The position numbers and the translations under genes are program-made. From positions 62,001 through 126,000 of the forward strand of contig SFIY01000002.1 in the NCBI GenBank assembly GCA_004555205.1: a stretch of DNA of 64,000 bases, given 5' to 3'. Every line of letters starts with the position of its first letter. Position 1 is the first letter of the stretch. This DNA comes from Clostridiales bacterium. Lineage in GTDB: Bacteria; Bacillota; Clostridia; Oscillospirales; Oscillospiraceae. The notes beneath the pieces are model-generated. The model was given only the letters and a program-made list of their open reading frames with translations. It did not search any database and was not told the DNA's origin. Of this stretch, positions 32,801 through 41,883 are shown in pieces.

Positions 32801-33643
32801 TTACTTGACCTCCTGCTCGTAGAGATGACAGACTTCCTCGTGCTTATGTACCTCAAACTCCCGGTACATCTGGTTGCGCTTGACCGCCAGGTCCCAGTCC
32901 ACCTTGTGGCCGTCGAAGTCGGGGCCGTCAACGCAGGCAAACTTGGTCTCGCCGCCTACCGTCAGACGGCAGCCGCCGCACATGCCGGTACCGTCGATCA
33001 TGATGGGGCTCATGGACACGGTGGTGGGCACGCCGTAAGGCTCGGTGGTCTTGCAGACGAACTTCATCATGACCATGGGGCCGATGGCGAAGATCTCATC
33101 GTACCGGTTGCCCTCGTCCAGCAGCTCCTTGAGCGCCTCGGTGACCAGACCCTTCTGGCCGTAGCTGCCGTCATCGGTGCAGACCTTCAGCACGGAGGAC
33201 ACGGCTTTGAACTTGTCTTCCAGAATCACAACATCCTTGTTCTTGAAACCGACCACCGCGTGGACCTCCGCGCCGCAGTCGTGGAACTTCTTCAAAACGG
33301 GGTATGCAATGGCGCAGCCCACACCGCCGCCGACCACGCAGACCTTCTTCTTGCCCTCGGTTTCCGTGGGCTTGCCCAGGGGGCCCACGAAGTCATGCAG
33401 GCAGTCGCCCTGCTGCTTGTGGCTGAGCTTCTCGGTGGTAGCGCCGACAGTCTGGACAATAATGGTAACGGTACCCTTTTCACGGTCATAATCGTGAATG
33501 GTAATGGGGATCCGTTCACCGTTCTCATCCACGCGCAGGATGATAAACTGGCCGGGCTGTGCTTTCTTGGCGACCATAGGCGCCTCGATCTCGTACAGGA
33601 TCACGGTGGGCTTCAAAGCCTCTTTCGTCACGATACGATACAT
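32801..33643 (-). CDS. nfnA: NfnA: ferredoxin-NADP reductase-type subunit
   Basis: A 280-residue FAD/NAD-binding protein with a C-terminal 2Fe-2S site. FAD-binding QFIILRVDENGERIPITI near 29-46 matches the RxYS-like region of dihydroorotate dehydrogenase electron-transfer subunits; a NAD-binding VCVVGGGVGCAIAYPV segment lies near 104-119, and C-terminal cysteines in GTGMCGGCRLTVGG...KFACVDGPDFDG bind the cluster. Start at 33643 behind GAGGAAAGAGT. Operon nfnA-nfnB. The complex equilibrates NADH, NADPH and ferredoxin, complementing the hydrogenase at the left of the window. Confidence 0.93.
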   Translation of the reverse strand: MYRIVTKEALKPTVILYEIEAPMVAKKAQPGQFIILRVDENGERIPITIHDYDREKGTVTIIVQTVGATTEKLSHKQQGDCLHDFVGPLGKPTETEGKKKVCVVGGGVGCAIAYPVLKKFHDCGAEVHAVVGFKNKDVVILEDKFKAVSSVLKVCTDDGSYGQKGLVTEALKELLDEGNRYDEIFAIGPMVMMKFVCKTTEPYGVPTTVSMSPIMIDGTGMCGGCRLTVGGETKFACVDGPDFDGHKVDWDLAVKRNQMYREFEVHKHEEVCHLYEQEVK

Positions 33644-33730
33644 ACTCTTTCCTCTTTTCTGATTTAATGAGTCCGTCGCTTTTCCTTCTTGTCCATGAGG
33701 CGATCCTCAAACCGCTCACTTCACGCATAT

Positions 33731-33759
33731 ATCATACCACCTGCGGGAAAAATCGTCAA
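33731..33759 (-). promoter_or_regulatory. Promoter of nfnAB
   Basis: On the minus strand TTGACG (33759-33754), 17 bp and TATGAT (33736-33731). The leader to nfnA is about 80 nt. No Rex-type site was found here, in contrast to the hydrogenase operon. Confidence 0.75.
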
Positions 33760-33810
33760 TTCCTTTTTGCCGCCGCAGCCGACCGGAAAACGCCCCCGTA
33801 CGGCGGCAAA

Positions 33811-33836
33811 AGCCGGCGGGATCGCTCCCACCGGCT
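33811..33836 (-). terminator. Terminator of the OppA-like gene
   Basis: AGCCGGTGGGA / TCCCGCCGGCT (one mismatch) with a 4-nt loop, followed by TTTT on the minus strand, 11 nt after the stop codon at 33847. Confidence 0.75.
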
Positions 33837-33846
33837 CACGGTTTGC

Positions 33847-35436
33847 TTATGAATGGCTGATCTCATGGATCAGGAAGAAGTAATACACACCCACGCCGTT
33901 GCCGATCAGGCCCGTCAGGCCCTCGCCCAGCCGGTAGCAGCAGCCTGCGCCGTACAGGGGGATCACGCCGCCCTTTTCCAGCAGCAGCCGCTCGGCATCC
34001 TCCAGATAGGCCTCCCGTGCCGCGTCGTCGGAGGAGGCCGCCGCCACACGCAGCAGCATATTATAGGCACTGGAGCGGAAACGGCCGTAGTTGCCGGCAG
34101 CGTTGCTGTGCCAGTTGCTCAAAAAGGCCGTGGCGTCGTTGTAAGATGCCGTCACATCGGTCAGCGCCAGCGTAAACTCGCCCTTTTTCAGCGCCTTCTC
34201 CAGTCCCTCCGCCTCCACGCCGTTCAGCGTGACCGTCAGGCCCAGCTCACGCTGCCATGTCTGCTGCAAAAAGGCAACGAGCTGATCGTTCACCTCGCTC
34301 TCGGCGTAGAGCAGCGTCACCTTCCCCAGCGCGGCCATGGCCGCGGCACTGTCGTAGCCTGCCTCTGCCATTTTCTCCCGGGCAGCGGCGCAATTGTCCT
34401 TGTAGTGCTTGCTGTCGTTGTCGATCAGCGCGCCGTTGTGTTCGCGGAAGGAGGTACCGTCGGGGAACTGAATACCGTGGCTGACAATGCCCTCCGCCGG
34501 CAGATAGACCCCGTCCGCCAGCTCCGTCAGGGCATTGCGGTCAATGACCAGGGACATGGCCTGACGCAGGGATTGGCTTTTCATACTGGGCGCGGATTGG
34601 TTAATCAGCAATGCGGTCATACGGGGATAGGGATCAACCTTTTCCGCCGTACCCTCACCGGGCAGGCCCAGCATAAAGTCCAGCTCGCCCTCATCATACA
34701 GCGCTTCCAGCTCCTCCGTGGTCTTGCCGAAGGTAAAGTGCAGCTCATCCGGTCCGAGGCGCTTTCTGTCGTAGTAATTGCTTCTGGCGGTCAGACGCAG
34801 GTGGCTGTTCTCCTGAGAGACCACCGTATAGGCGCCGTTGGTGGCCACTGCGCCGTCAGAGCGCACGGGCATGGTGGCCGCCGCGGTGCAGATGGCGGTG
34901 AGGAAATACGGACAGCGGCAGTTGAGCTTGACCACCAGCGTATGCTCGTCCTCCGCCTTCACCTGCAGGAGGGAGCCTTTCCCCTTGCTGCGCACCTGAT
35001 CGTAGCCCGCCACCACGCTCAAAAGCGAGGCATTGGGTGATTTGGTGTCGGGGTCGGCCAGCCGCTGCCAGGCGTAGACAAAATCGCTTGCCGTCACAGG
35101 CTGACCGTCCGACCATGTCAGGTCGCCCCGCAGCGTAAAGGTATAGGTCTGCGTGCCGTCCAGCTCGTCCTGGCAGTGATAGCTGCGCACCTGGCCGCCT
35201 GTGACCTGCGTGCCGCCCTCACCGTCGGGGGTGAGCTTCATCAGGTTTTCATACAGGTGGCTCACCACGATCTTCTCGCTGTCGGTGGTTACCATCGCCG
35301 GATCGGGCACGGCGCTCTGCCCCACCAGACCCACGCGCAGCACCATAGACCGGGTATTCTGACCGCAGCCTGCCAGCACTGTCAGCAGCGTCAGCAGCGC
35401 CAGGCAAAGCGCGATGACTTGTGTTTTTATTCTCAT
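33847..35436 (-). CDS. Peptide/oligopeptide ABC transporter substrate-binding lipoprotein (OppA-like)
   Basis: A 529-residue extracellular lipoprotein: signal peptide with lipobox LTVLAGC (Cys near 24), then a family 5 solute-binding fold. Motifs: VVSHLYENLMKL near 49-60, FTLRGDLTWSDGQPVTASDFVYAWQRL near 102-128 and SLRQAMSLVIDRNAL near 288-302. It probably captures peptides, possibly for nutrient uptake or germination. No oppBCDF genes are adjacent, so it must work with a transporter encoded elsewhere. It has its own promoter and terminator. Confidence 0.9.
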   Translation of the reverse strand: MRIKTQVIALCLALLTLLTVLAGCGQNTRSMVLRVGLVGQSAVPDPAMVTTDSEKIVVSHLYENLMKLTPDGEGGTQVTGGQVRSYHCQDELDGTQTYTFTLRGDLTWSDGQPVTASDFVYAWQRLADPDTKSPNASLLSVVAGYDQVRSKGKGSLLQVKAEDEHTLVVKLNCRCPYFLTAICTAAATMPVRSDGAVATNGAYTVVSQENSHLRLTARSNYYDRKRLGPDELHFTFGKTTEELEALYDEGELDFMLGLPGEGTAEKVDPYPRMTALLINQSAPSMKSQSLRQAMSLVIDRNALTELADGVYLPAEGIVSHGIQFPDGTSFREHNGALIDNDSKHYKDNCAAAREKMAEAGYDSAAAMAALGKVTLLYAESEVNDQLVAFLQQTWQRELGLTVTLNGVEAEGLEKALKKGEFTLALTDVTASYNDATAFLSNWHSNAAGNYGRFRSSAYNMLLRVAAASSDDAAREAYLEDAERLLLEKGGVIPLYGAGCCYRLGEGLTGLIGNGVGVYYFFLIHEISHS

Positions 35437-35469
35437 AGGAATGGCTCCTTTTTGACAGATAGTTTTTTT

Positions 35470-35498
35470 ATTATACTAAAATCTCACCGTTTTGTAAA
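35470..35498 (-). promoter_or_regulatory. Promoter of the OppA-like gene
   Basis: TTTACA (35498-35493), 17 bp, TATAAT (35475-35470) on the minus strand; leader about 30 nt with AAAGGAG before the ATG. Confidence 0.8.
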
Positions 35499-35624
35499 GT
35501 CCTTGCCCCGCCGGGCGGTAATTGTAAAAAAACTGTGACAAATGCGGAAAGCGGCTTTCCTTTTCGGAAAAACGTGTTACAATACTGTCAAATTGCTTTT
35601 TTTATACTTTCCGAAGGAGGAACC

Positions 35625-36338
35625 ATGCAAACCGTCAAGCATTTTTTTAAGACCCACCCCCATGCGTGGTGGGGCGCATTTTTGCCCGTATATCTTGCCA
35701 TATTCTTTACCATCGAGCACTTTATTACCGCCAATTACTGGCCCACGCAGACGGCCATTGACAACTACATCCCGTTTTGTGAGTATTTCGCGCTTTTTTA
35801 TGTGACATGGAGCCCCATTCTGGCGGCGCTGGGCATCTATCTCATCATCAAGGACGGTGAGGGCTTCCGCCGCTATATGTGGACGATCATGTTCACCTTT
35901 ACCGTCAGCACCCTGATCTGCGCTCTCATCCCCAACGGGCAGGATCTGCGCCCTGCGGTGATGGAGCGGGACAACATTTTCACCTGGATGGTGCAGTACA
36001 CCTACTCCATCGACACCAACACCAATGTGTTCCCCAGCGTACATGTGGTGGGCGTGATGGCGGCGGTGTTTGCCGTTTTCCATACGCCGGGCATGAAGAC
36101 TTGGGCCTGGCGCGCAGGCGCCGTGATCTGGGGCCTGCTGGTCACCGCCTCCACCCTGCTCATCAAGCAGCACGCCTTTATTGACATCCTCGCCTCTTTC
36201 GTTGTAAGCGCGCTGGCCTATGTGCTGGTCTATGTAATCATCGGCAGACGCCGGGACAGAAAGCTTGCCGCTGCGGAAAATACCGCTCCGGAAAATACCG
36301 CTCCGGAAAATACCGCTTCGGAAAATACCGCCTCGTAA
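35625..36338 (+). CDS. PAP2-superfamily membrane protein with repeat tail
   Basis: A 237-residue protein with about six membrane helices, start behind AAGGAGG. The phosphatase triad is recognisable in altered form: QDLRP near 106-110, FPSVH at 136-140 (PSGH in most PAP2 enzymes) and KQHAFID at 181-187 (HxxxD). The family hydrolyses or transfers lipid phosphates; this variant resembles inositol phosphorylceramide-synthase-like PAP2 proteins. The last 20 residues are four copies of the pentamer ENTAP/S encoded by a 15-bp tandem repeat, so copy number may vary between strains. Confidence 0.83.
   Translation: MQTVKHFFKTHPHAWWGAFLPVYLAIFFTIEHFITANYWPTQTAIDNYIPFCEYFALFYVTWSPILAALGIYLIIKDGEGFRRYMWTIMFTFTVSTLICALIPNGQDLRPAVMERDNIFTWMVQYTYSIDTNTNVFPSVHVVGVMAAVFAVFHTPGMKTWAWRAGAVIWGLLVTASTLLIKQHAFIDILASFVVSALAYVLVYVIIGRRRDRKLAAAENTAPENTAPENTASENTAS
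36274..36335 (+). repeat. 15-bp tandem repeat in the PAP2 gene
   Basis: Four near-identical copies of CGGAAAATACCGCTC encode the C-terminal ENTAP/ENTAS pentamers. The last copy also provides the 5' arm of the terminator at 36327. Confidence 0.9.
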
Positions 36339-36352
36339 GGGGCGGTTTTTTT
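36327..36352 (+). terminator. Terminator of the PAP2 gene
   Basis: ACCGCC / GGCGGT hairpin spanning the stop codon, followed by seven T residues. The stem is short (6 bp), but the T run is long. Confidence 0.65.
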
Positions 36353-36391
36353 CGCCCTTTGCAGGGCGCCCACATTTCGTGACGATTTTTC

Positions 36392-36444
36392 AGTTGAAGT
36401 TGTGGTTGAAGATGAAGTTGAAGTTGTAGTTGAAGTTGTAGTTG
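36392..36444. repeat. Hexamer-based low-complexity repeat
   Basis: About 53 bp built from GTTGAA and GTTGTA units, lying in the 157-bp gap after the PAP2 gene. It is flanked by the inverted copies TTTCGTGAC and GTCACGAAA and by two direct copies of CACATTTCGT. The minus-strand frame would encode alternating Gln and Leu. No gene is apparent. Confidence 0.75.
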
Positions 36445-36495
36445 GTCACGAAAACGCACATTTCGTAACGAAAGCTTTCTTTTCCCAATGAAAAG

Positions 36496-36756
36496 TCACC
36501 GCGCGATCCGCAGCACACGGTTGGCGGCCGCTTCACGGGCGCGCTCACACTTGGCCTGATACTTTTCATTGTCGGCGTCGATGCGCTGGCGGATGAACGA
36601 CCAGGCGATCTGCAGGCCGCCTGTCAGCTCCGGTATCTCGCCGCACTCACCGTAGGCCAAAATGGCGTCAAGCAGCCGTCCCTTCTCCTCGCAGCTCAGG
36701 CAGGTCAGGCACGGACGCATCTCAAAATACAGCATCACTCCGGGTTTTCTGGTCAT
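36496..36756 (-). CDS. DUF6291 family protein
   Basis: An 86-residue protein preceded by AGGAGG. The layout MLYFEMRPCLTCLSCEEKGRLLDAILAYGECG, then AWSFIRQRIDADNEKYQAKCERAREAA, matches the short DUF6291-type proteins often found near phage replication genes in Firmicutes. No phage genes are nearby here, so it may be a remnant or a domesticated gene. It is opposite in strand to both neighbours. Function unknown. Confidence 0.75.
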   Translation of the reverse strand: MTRKPGVMLYFEMRPCLTCLSCEEKGRLLDAILAYGECGEIPELTGGLQIAWSFIRQRIDADNEKYQAKCERAREAAANRVLRIAR

Positions 36757-36851
36757 GGCAATTTCCTCCTGATATATGGTGTTTCACCTTTCGGCGTTTT
36801 TTCCGTCCCTGTTGCACGGAGCGGGACAACAAGGGCACATATTGACAGATA

Positions 36852-36860
36852 TGGTATAAT
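36852..36860 (+). promoter_or_regulatory. Extended -10 promoter of the DEAD-box helicase gene
   Basis: TGGTATAAT has both the TGn extension and a perfect -10; no good -35 lies at 17 bp. The start codon is about 35 nt downstream of the predicted start site. Confidence 0.5.
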
Positions 36861-36900
36861 CGTATTTGGTTGAAAATAAAGGAATAAGAGGAAAAGCGTT

Positions 36901-38061
36901 ATGGAATTTACTCAGGGCGTGCGCTTCGATACGTTTGGCCTGTCGGAGGCCACCATGCGCGCCATACGAAACAAGCACTATGAAATCAGCACGCCGGTGC
37001 AGGCCGGCTGTATCCCGCCCATGCTGGCGGGAAAGGATGTGATCGCCAAGGCGCCCACCGGCACCGGCAAGACCATGGCCTTCGGCATCCCCATTATCGA
37101 GCGCATCGCCCCGGAGAGCGAAGCGGTGCAGGCCGTCATTCTGGCGCCTACCCGGGAGCTGGCGCTGCAGATCACCGAGGAAATGCGCGAGGTGGCCGTA
37201 TGCCACGAGGGTGTGCGTCTGGTATGCCTGTACGGCGGCCAGCCCATCGGCAAGCAGATTAACGCCCTGAAGCGCAAGCCCCAGATCGTGGTGGCCACGC
37301 CGGGGCGGCTCAGCGACCATATGAAGCGCCGCACCGTCACGGTGAAGGAGGTCAGAACCGTGGTGCTGGACGAGGCCGACCGTATGCTGGACATGGGCTT
37401 CATCCACGATGTGACCCGTATTCTCGATAAGATCCCCCATCGGGAGAATCTGGGCATGTTCTCCGCCACCATCTCCCGCGAGGTCATGGACATCTCCTGG
37501 GTCTACCAGCGCGACCCCGAGGAGATCACCGTGCAGGCCACGGCGGAGAATAAGCCCGACATTTTGCAGTACCGCATCGAGGTGTCCTCCGACGCCAAGG
37601 TGGACACCATCGCCCGGATTCTCAATGCCGAAGGGCTGGAGCGGGTGATGTGCTTTTGCAACACCAAGGGCAGCACCGAGCGCCTGACCAAGTTTTTGCA
37701 GATGCGCGGCTTTGACGCCAGGTGCATCCACGGCGACATTCCCCAGAAAAAGCGCGAGGAGGTTATGCAGTCGTTCCGCGACGGCAAGCTCCATATCTTC
37801 GTGGCCACCGATGTGGCGGCCCGGGGCATCGATGTGGACGATGTGGACGCGGTGTTCAATTTTGAAGTGCCGGAAGAGAACGAGTATTACATCCACCGCA
37901 TCGGCCGGACAGGGCGTGCCAAGCGCCACGGCGTGGCCTACACGCTTCTGAGCGATTTCCCCAGCCGTATGCGTCTGGACGACATCGCCCGCCATACCCG
38001 CAGTCAGATCATCCCGGCTGTGCTGGACGAGGACGGCCATGTGGTGCCGAGTCAATCCTAA
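36901..38061 (+). CDS. DEAD-box ATP-dependent RNA helicase
   Basis: A 386-residue helicase core without a long C-terminal extension. Motifs in order: Q-motif region FDTFGLSEATMRAI...STPVQAG, Walker A APTGTGKT near 54-61, PTRELALQ near 83, TPGRL near 134, DEAD box VLDEADRMLDMGF near 155-167, FSATI near 187, IFVATDVAARGIDV near 299-312 and HRIGRTGR near 331-338. Such proteins unwind short RNA duplexes in ribosome assembly or decay. It is 15 nt upstream of the trigger-factor-like gene and probably co-transcribed with it. Confidence 0.95.
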   Translation: MEFTQGVRFDTFGLSEATMRAIRNKHYEISTPVQAGCIPPMLAGKDVIAKAPTGTGKTMAFGIPIIERIAPESEAVQAVILAPTRELALQITEEMREVAVCHEGVRLVCLYGGQPIGKQINALKRKPQIVVATPGRLSDHMKRRTVTVKEVRTVVLDEADRMLDMGFIHDVTRILDKIPHRENLGMFSATISREVMDISWVYQRDPEEITVQATAENKPDILQYRIEVSSDAKVDTIARILNAEGLERVMCFCNTKGSTERLTKFLQMRGFDARCIHGDIPQKKREEVMQSFRDGKLHIFVATDVAARGIDVDDVDAVFNFEVPEENEYYIHRIGRTGRAKRHGVAYTLLSDFPSRMRLDDIARHTRSQIIPAVLDEDGHVVPSQS

Positions 38062-38076
38062 CAGGAGGTAGCCTAT

Positions 38077-39327
38077 ATGCTGCTGAAACGAGAAGATAAA
38101 GAAAACCGCCAGGTGGAGCTGACGCTCCGGGTGGAAAAGAGCGATTGGGACGCCGCCCTGGCGGCGGCCTATGAGGAGGTCAAGTCCCTCTACCCCGTAG
38201 AGGGCGAGATCACACGGGAAAAGCTGGAGGCGCAGTACGGCAGTGATTTCCTGTATCAGGAGGCCGTCAACGCCACCTTCCCCGCTGCGCTGGTGGAGGC
38301 TGTCTGCACCGAGGAGCTCCGCCTTGCCGGCGCGCCTGAGCTGCAGGTGGTTACCATCGGCGCGGACGGCTATACCTTTACCGCCCTCATTGACCTCTAC
38401 CCCGAGGTGAAGCTGGGGCAATACAAGGGGCTGCGGGCCGTGTGGGCCGCCGCGGAGCTGAGCGAGGACGACTCCGCTGCCGCCATCGCCCGGTATCTGC
38501 ACGACCACCCCATGGAGGAACACCCCGAAAAGGCCGCCATGGGCGATGAGGTGACCATGGACTTTGAGGGCTTTGTGGACGGCGTGCCCTTTGACGGCGG
38601 CAAGGCGGAAAATTACCCCTTGGTGCTGGGCAGCGGCATGTTTATCCCCGGCTTTGAAGAGCAGGTGGCAGGCATTGGTCTGGAGGAAGAGCGCCGGGTC
38701 AAGGTGACTTTCCCCAAGCCCTACACCCCCGAGCTGGAGGGCAAGGACGCCGTCTTTCAGATCAAGGCGCGCAAAATCGTGCGCCGCCGCCTGCCGGAGC
38801 TGGACGATGACTACGCCAGGGCCCAGGGCTTTGACGATGCCGCCGCGCTGCGCCGCCGGATCATGGCCGATGCGCTGGAGCAGAAGCAGGAGCAGGCCCG
38901 GGCGGACTTTGAGGACGCCCTGATCGGTCAGGTGATCGACGGCATGGAGGTGACCGTGCCCGACGCTATGATCGAAAGCCAGCTCACGGGCATTATCGAG
39001 GCGCTGCGGCAGCAGCTCCAGTCCCAGGGCGCGGAACTGGAGCAGTATCTGGAGGCCGGCGGCATGACCATGGACGATCTGCGCGCCCAGACACGCGCAC
39101 AGGCCGAAAAGGCCGCGTACTATGAGCTGGCCATGACGGCGGTGGCCGATGCCGAGGGCATCACCGTCACCGAGGAGGACCTGAACAGGCACTACACGCA
39201 GATGTCCGCCATGTACGGCATGACGCCCCGGCAGCTCCGTGCCCAGCTTCCGGCAGCGCAGCTAAGCCACGACATTAAGCTCTCCCGTGCCCGCGCCGCG
39301 ATTATCAACAGCGGCATCCGCGCATAA
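38077..39327 (+). CDS. tig: Trigger factor-like chaperone/peptidyl-prolyl isomerase, atypical N-terminus
   Basis: A 416-residue protein with the three trigger-factor regions: N-terminal domain (1-140), FKBP-type isomerase domain (about 148-235, GDEVTMDFEGFVDGVPFDGG) and a C-terminal helical chaperone domain (about 240-410). The ribosome-docking loop GFRKGKxP, expected near residue 44, is missing: the sequence runs VKSLYPVEGEITREKLEAQYG, with a deletion of roughly six residues. It may therefore be a paralogue that does not bind ribosomes, or a diverged housekeeping copy. Start follows ACAGGAGG; same transcript as the helicase. Confidence 0.88.
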   Translation: MLLKREDKENRQVELTLRVEKSDWDAALAAAYEEVKSLYPVEGEITREKLEAQYGSDFLYQEAVNATFPAALVEAVCTEELRLAGAPELQVVTIGADGYTFTALIDLYPEVKLGQYKGLRAVWAAAELSEDDSAAAIARYLHDHPMEEHPEKAAMGDEVTMDFEGFVDGVPFDGGKAENYPLVLGSGMFIPGFEEQVAGIGLEEERRVKVTFPKPYTPELEGKDAVFQIKARKIVRRRLPELDDDYARAQGFDDAAALRRRIMADALEQKQEQARADFEDALIGQVIDGMEVTVPDAMIESQLTGIIEALRQQLQSQGAELEQYLEAGGMTMDDLRAQTRAQAEKAAYYELAMTAVADAEGITVTEEDLNRHYTQMSAMYGMTPRQLRAQLPAAQLSHDIKLSRARAAIINSGIRA

Positions 39328-39349
39328 AGATCGGATTTAAGACACGGCA

Positions 39350-39378
39350 AAAGCCGGTGGGTCATCCCCACCGGCTTA
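39350..39378. terminator. Shared terminator between tig and glgP
   Basis: AAGCCGGTGGG / CCCACCGGCTT with a 5-nt loop lies between the convergent genes. It is near T- and A-rich flanks on both sides and so could serve both strands. Confidence 0.8.
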
Positions 39379-39399
39379 TTTGTTGCCAAAAATCGGTCT

Positions 39400-41802
39400 T
39401 TACTTTTTATACGGCACATGCCAGATCTGCTCGGCATACTCCGCCACCGCCCGGTCGGCGGCAAAAATACCGCTGCGGGCAATGTTGTGCAGGCTCATGC
39501 GGTTCCACACATCGCTTTGCCCGTAGGTCTGCACCATGCGCTGCTCGGCGGCGCAGTAGGCGGGGAAATCCGCCAAAAGCAGATACGTATCCTCCTGCAG
39601 CAGGCGCTGATAAATATCCTCATAGCTCACGCCGTTCACGCCGGTTTTCAGCATTTCCAGCACACGCCGCAGCATGGGATCGCGCTCATACAGCAGCCGC
39701 GGATTGTAGGTGCGCTGCAGGCGGGCCGCCTCGTCGGCATGGAGGCCGAACAAAAACATATTCTCGTCGCCCAGCACCTGATGCATCTCCACATTGGCCC
39801 CGTCCAGCGTGCCCACCGTCAGTGCGCCGTTCATCATGAACTTCATGTTGCCCGTACCGCTGGCCTCCTTGCCGGCGGTGGAGATCTGCTGGCTCACCTC
39901 GCTGGCGGGAATCAGCATCTCCGCCATGGACACGCAGTAGTTCTCCATAAACACCACCTGCAGCCGGTCGCGGCAGACAGGGTCCCGTGCGATCTGGCAG
40001 GCCAGCGAGTTGATCAGTTGAATGATCCGCTTGGCCACCGCATAGCCGGGTGCCGCCTTGGCGCCGAAAAGGAAGGTATGGGGCACCATATCCATGTCGG
40101 GATCGTCCTGCAATTGCTGATAGAGGTAGATAATATGCAGCACATTGAGAAGCTGGCGCTTATACTCATGGAGCCGCTTGACCTGCACATCGAAAATCGC
40201 GTGGGGGTTCAGCTTGACCCCCTGCTGCCGTCTTGCCCACTCGGCAAAGGTGCGCTTGTTGCTCTGCTTGATGGCGGAAAGCTGCTGCAGCACCGCCGAA
40301 TCATCGGCAAAATCGTCCAGCCTGCGCAGCTGCAGCGGCTCGGTCAGATAGCCGTCGCTGCCGGTCAGGTCGCAGATCAGGCCGTGAAGTCCCGGATTGA
40401 TCTGGGACAGCCAGCGGCGATGATCCACACCGTTGGTCACGTTTTTGAACTTCTCCGGCTCCATGGCGCAGGCGTCACGGAACACGTCGTGGCGCAGAAT
40501 ATCGCTGTGCAGCGCGCTGACGCCGTTGACCGCCATGCCGCCGGCGATACACAGATTCGCCATGCGCACGCCGCCGTCCCAGATGATGGCCATTTTCGCC
40601 GTTTTGGCCGGATCGTGGAAGGTCTCCTCCACCCTTGCCTGCCAGCGGTGGGCGATCTCCTGCAAAATCTGCCATACCCGGGGCAATAGCTGCTCGAACA
40701 GCCGCTGCGGCCAGCACTCCAGCGCCTCGGCCAGCACGGTGTGGTTGGTATAGGCCACACAGTGGGTGGTGATGTGCCACGCCTCGTCCCAGGACAGGCC
40801 CGCATCATCAACGAGAATCCGCATCAGCTCCGGGATCACCAGCGCCGGATGGGTGTCGTTGATCTGGATCACATTCTTCTCGTGGAAGTTGGTCAGCGTG
40901 CCGTAGACCTCAATGTGCTGCCGGGTAATGGACTGCACGGTGGCGCTGACGAAGAAATACTGCTGCTTCAGGCGCAGGGACTTGCCCTCATAGTGATTGT
41001 CCTCGGGATAGAGGATCTTGGAGATCACGTCCGCCATGGCGCGCTCCTCGCCGGCCTTCAGGTACTCGCCCTGCCGGAAAAGCTGCATGTCGATGGGCTT
41101 GGGGCTCTTGGCGTCCCACAGCCGCAGGGTGTTGACATGGTCGGTATGGAAGCCCGCAATGGCCATGTCGCAGGGGATGGCCAGCACGGTCTGATAGTCC
41201 TCATGCACCACCATCAGATGGCCGTTATCCCAGCGGGTACGCACGGTGCCGCCGAAATGCACCTCCTCCGCCTCCTGGGGTTTGGGCATCAGCCACGCAT
41301 CGCCCAAGCTCTTCCAGTCGTCGGGCAGCTCCACCTGCTGTCCGTCCACAATGCGCTGGCGGAAAATGCCCAGCTCATAGCAGATGGAATAGCCGCTGGC
41401 CGGGATCTCCAGCGTGGTCAGGCTGTCCAGATAGCAGGCCGCCAGACGGCCCAGACCGCCGTTGCCCAGGCCCGCGTCCGGCTCGATGTCAAAGATGTCG
41501 GCGGGCCGGAAGCCCAGCTCCTGAATCGCCTCCTTCAGCGGCTCGATCACGCCCAGATTATAGGCGTTTTTCATCAGGCTGCGGCCCATCAGGAACTCCA
41601 GCGACAGGTAGTGCACCTTGCGCTTACCCTCCCGTGCGGCCTTCTCCCGGCTCTGTACGCCGTGCTCGGCCATGATGTCGCGCAAGACCATGGCGCAGGC
41701 CTTCATCATTTCGCCGTCGCTGGCCTGCTGCTGCGTGCAGCCGTAGTTCAAGCGGAGCTTGGCCACGATGGCGTCTTTCATTTGTTGTGTGTTGTAGGTC
41801 AT
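39400..41802 (-). CDS. glgP: Glycogen/starch/alpha-glucan phosphorylase
   Basis: An 800-residue PLP enzyme releasing glucose-1-phosphate from glycogen. The PLP-lysine block EASGTGNMKFMMNGALTVGT lies near residues 650-669, and the N-terminal YLSLEFLMGRSLMKN and GLGNGGLGRLAACYLDS are standard. Full family length. It is the last gene of the glg operon, 81 nt downstream of glgA with no clear terminator between, so synthesis and breakdown enzymes are co-transcribed. Confidence 0.97.
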   Translation of the reverse strand: MTYNTQQMKDAIVAKLRLNYGCTQQQASDGEMMKACAMVLRDIMAEHGVQSREKAAREGKRKVHYLSLEFLMGRSLMKNAYNLGVIEPLKEAIQELGFRPADIFDIEPDAGLGNGGLGRLAACYLDSLTTLEIPASGYSICYELGIFRQRIVDGQQVELPDDWKSLGDAWLMPKPQEAEEVHFGGTVRTRWDNGHLMVVHEDYQTVLAIPCDMAIAGFHTDHVNTLRLWDAKSPKPIDMQLFRQGEYLKAGEERAMADVISKILYPEDNHYEGKSLRLKQQYFFVSATVQSITRQHIEVYGTLTNFHEKNVIQINDTHPALVIPELMRILVDDAGLSWDEAWHITTHCVAYTNHTVLAEALECWPQRLFEQLLPRVWQILQEIAHRWQARVEETFHDPAKTAKMAIIWDGGVRMANLCIAGGMAVNGVSALHSDILRHDVFRDACAMEPEKFKNVTNGVDHRRWLSQINPGLHGLICDLTGSDGYLTEPLQLRRLDDFADDSAVLQQLSAIKQSNKRTFAEWARRQQGVKLNPHAIFDVQVKRLHEYKRQLLNVLHIIYLYQQLQDDPDMDMVPHTFLFGAKAAPGYAVAKRIIQLINSLACQIARDPVCRDRLQVVFMENYCVSMAEMLIPASEVSQQISTAGKEASGTGNMKFMMNGALTVGTLDGANVEMHQVLGDENMFLFGLHADEAARLQRTYNPRLLYERDPMLRRVLEMLKTGVNGVSYEDIYQRLLQEDTYLLLADFPAYCAAEQRMVQTYGQSDVWNRMSLHNIARSGIFAADRAVAEYAEQIWHVPYKK

Positions 41803-41883
41803 AGGTCTCTCCTGTTTGGGGTCTTGGGATTTTTCGGGGTTTTTTCGCCCTGTGGGGGTGCTTTTTACCGGCGCAGGAGCGGC

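Noticed and set aside
36274..36444. Possible CRISPR-like array
   Set aside because: Units are contiguous or nearly so without unique spacers, and the first tract is coding; no cas genes nearby.
36238..36459. A minus-strand frame encoding a Gln-Leu repeat protein
   Set aside because: It arises from the hexamer repeat and the PAP2 repeat read backwards; no ribosome site and no similar protein known to me.
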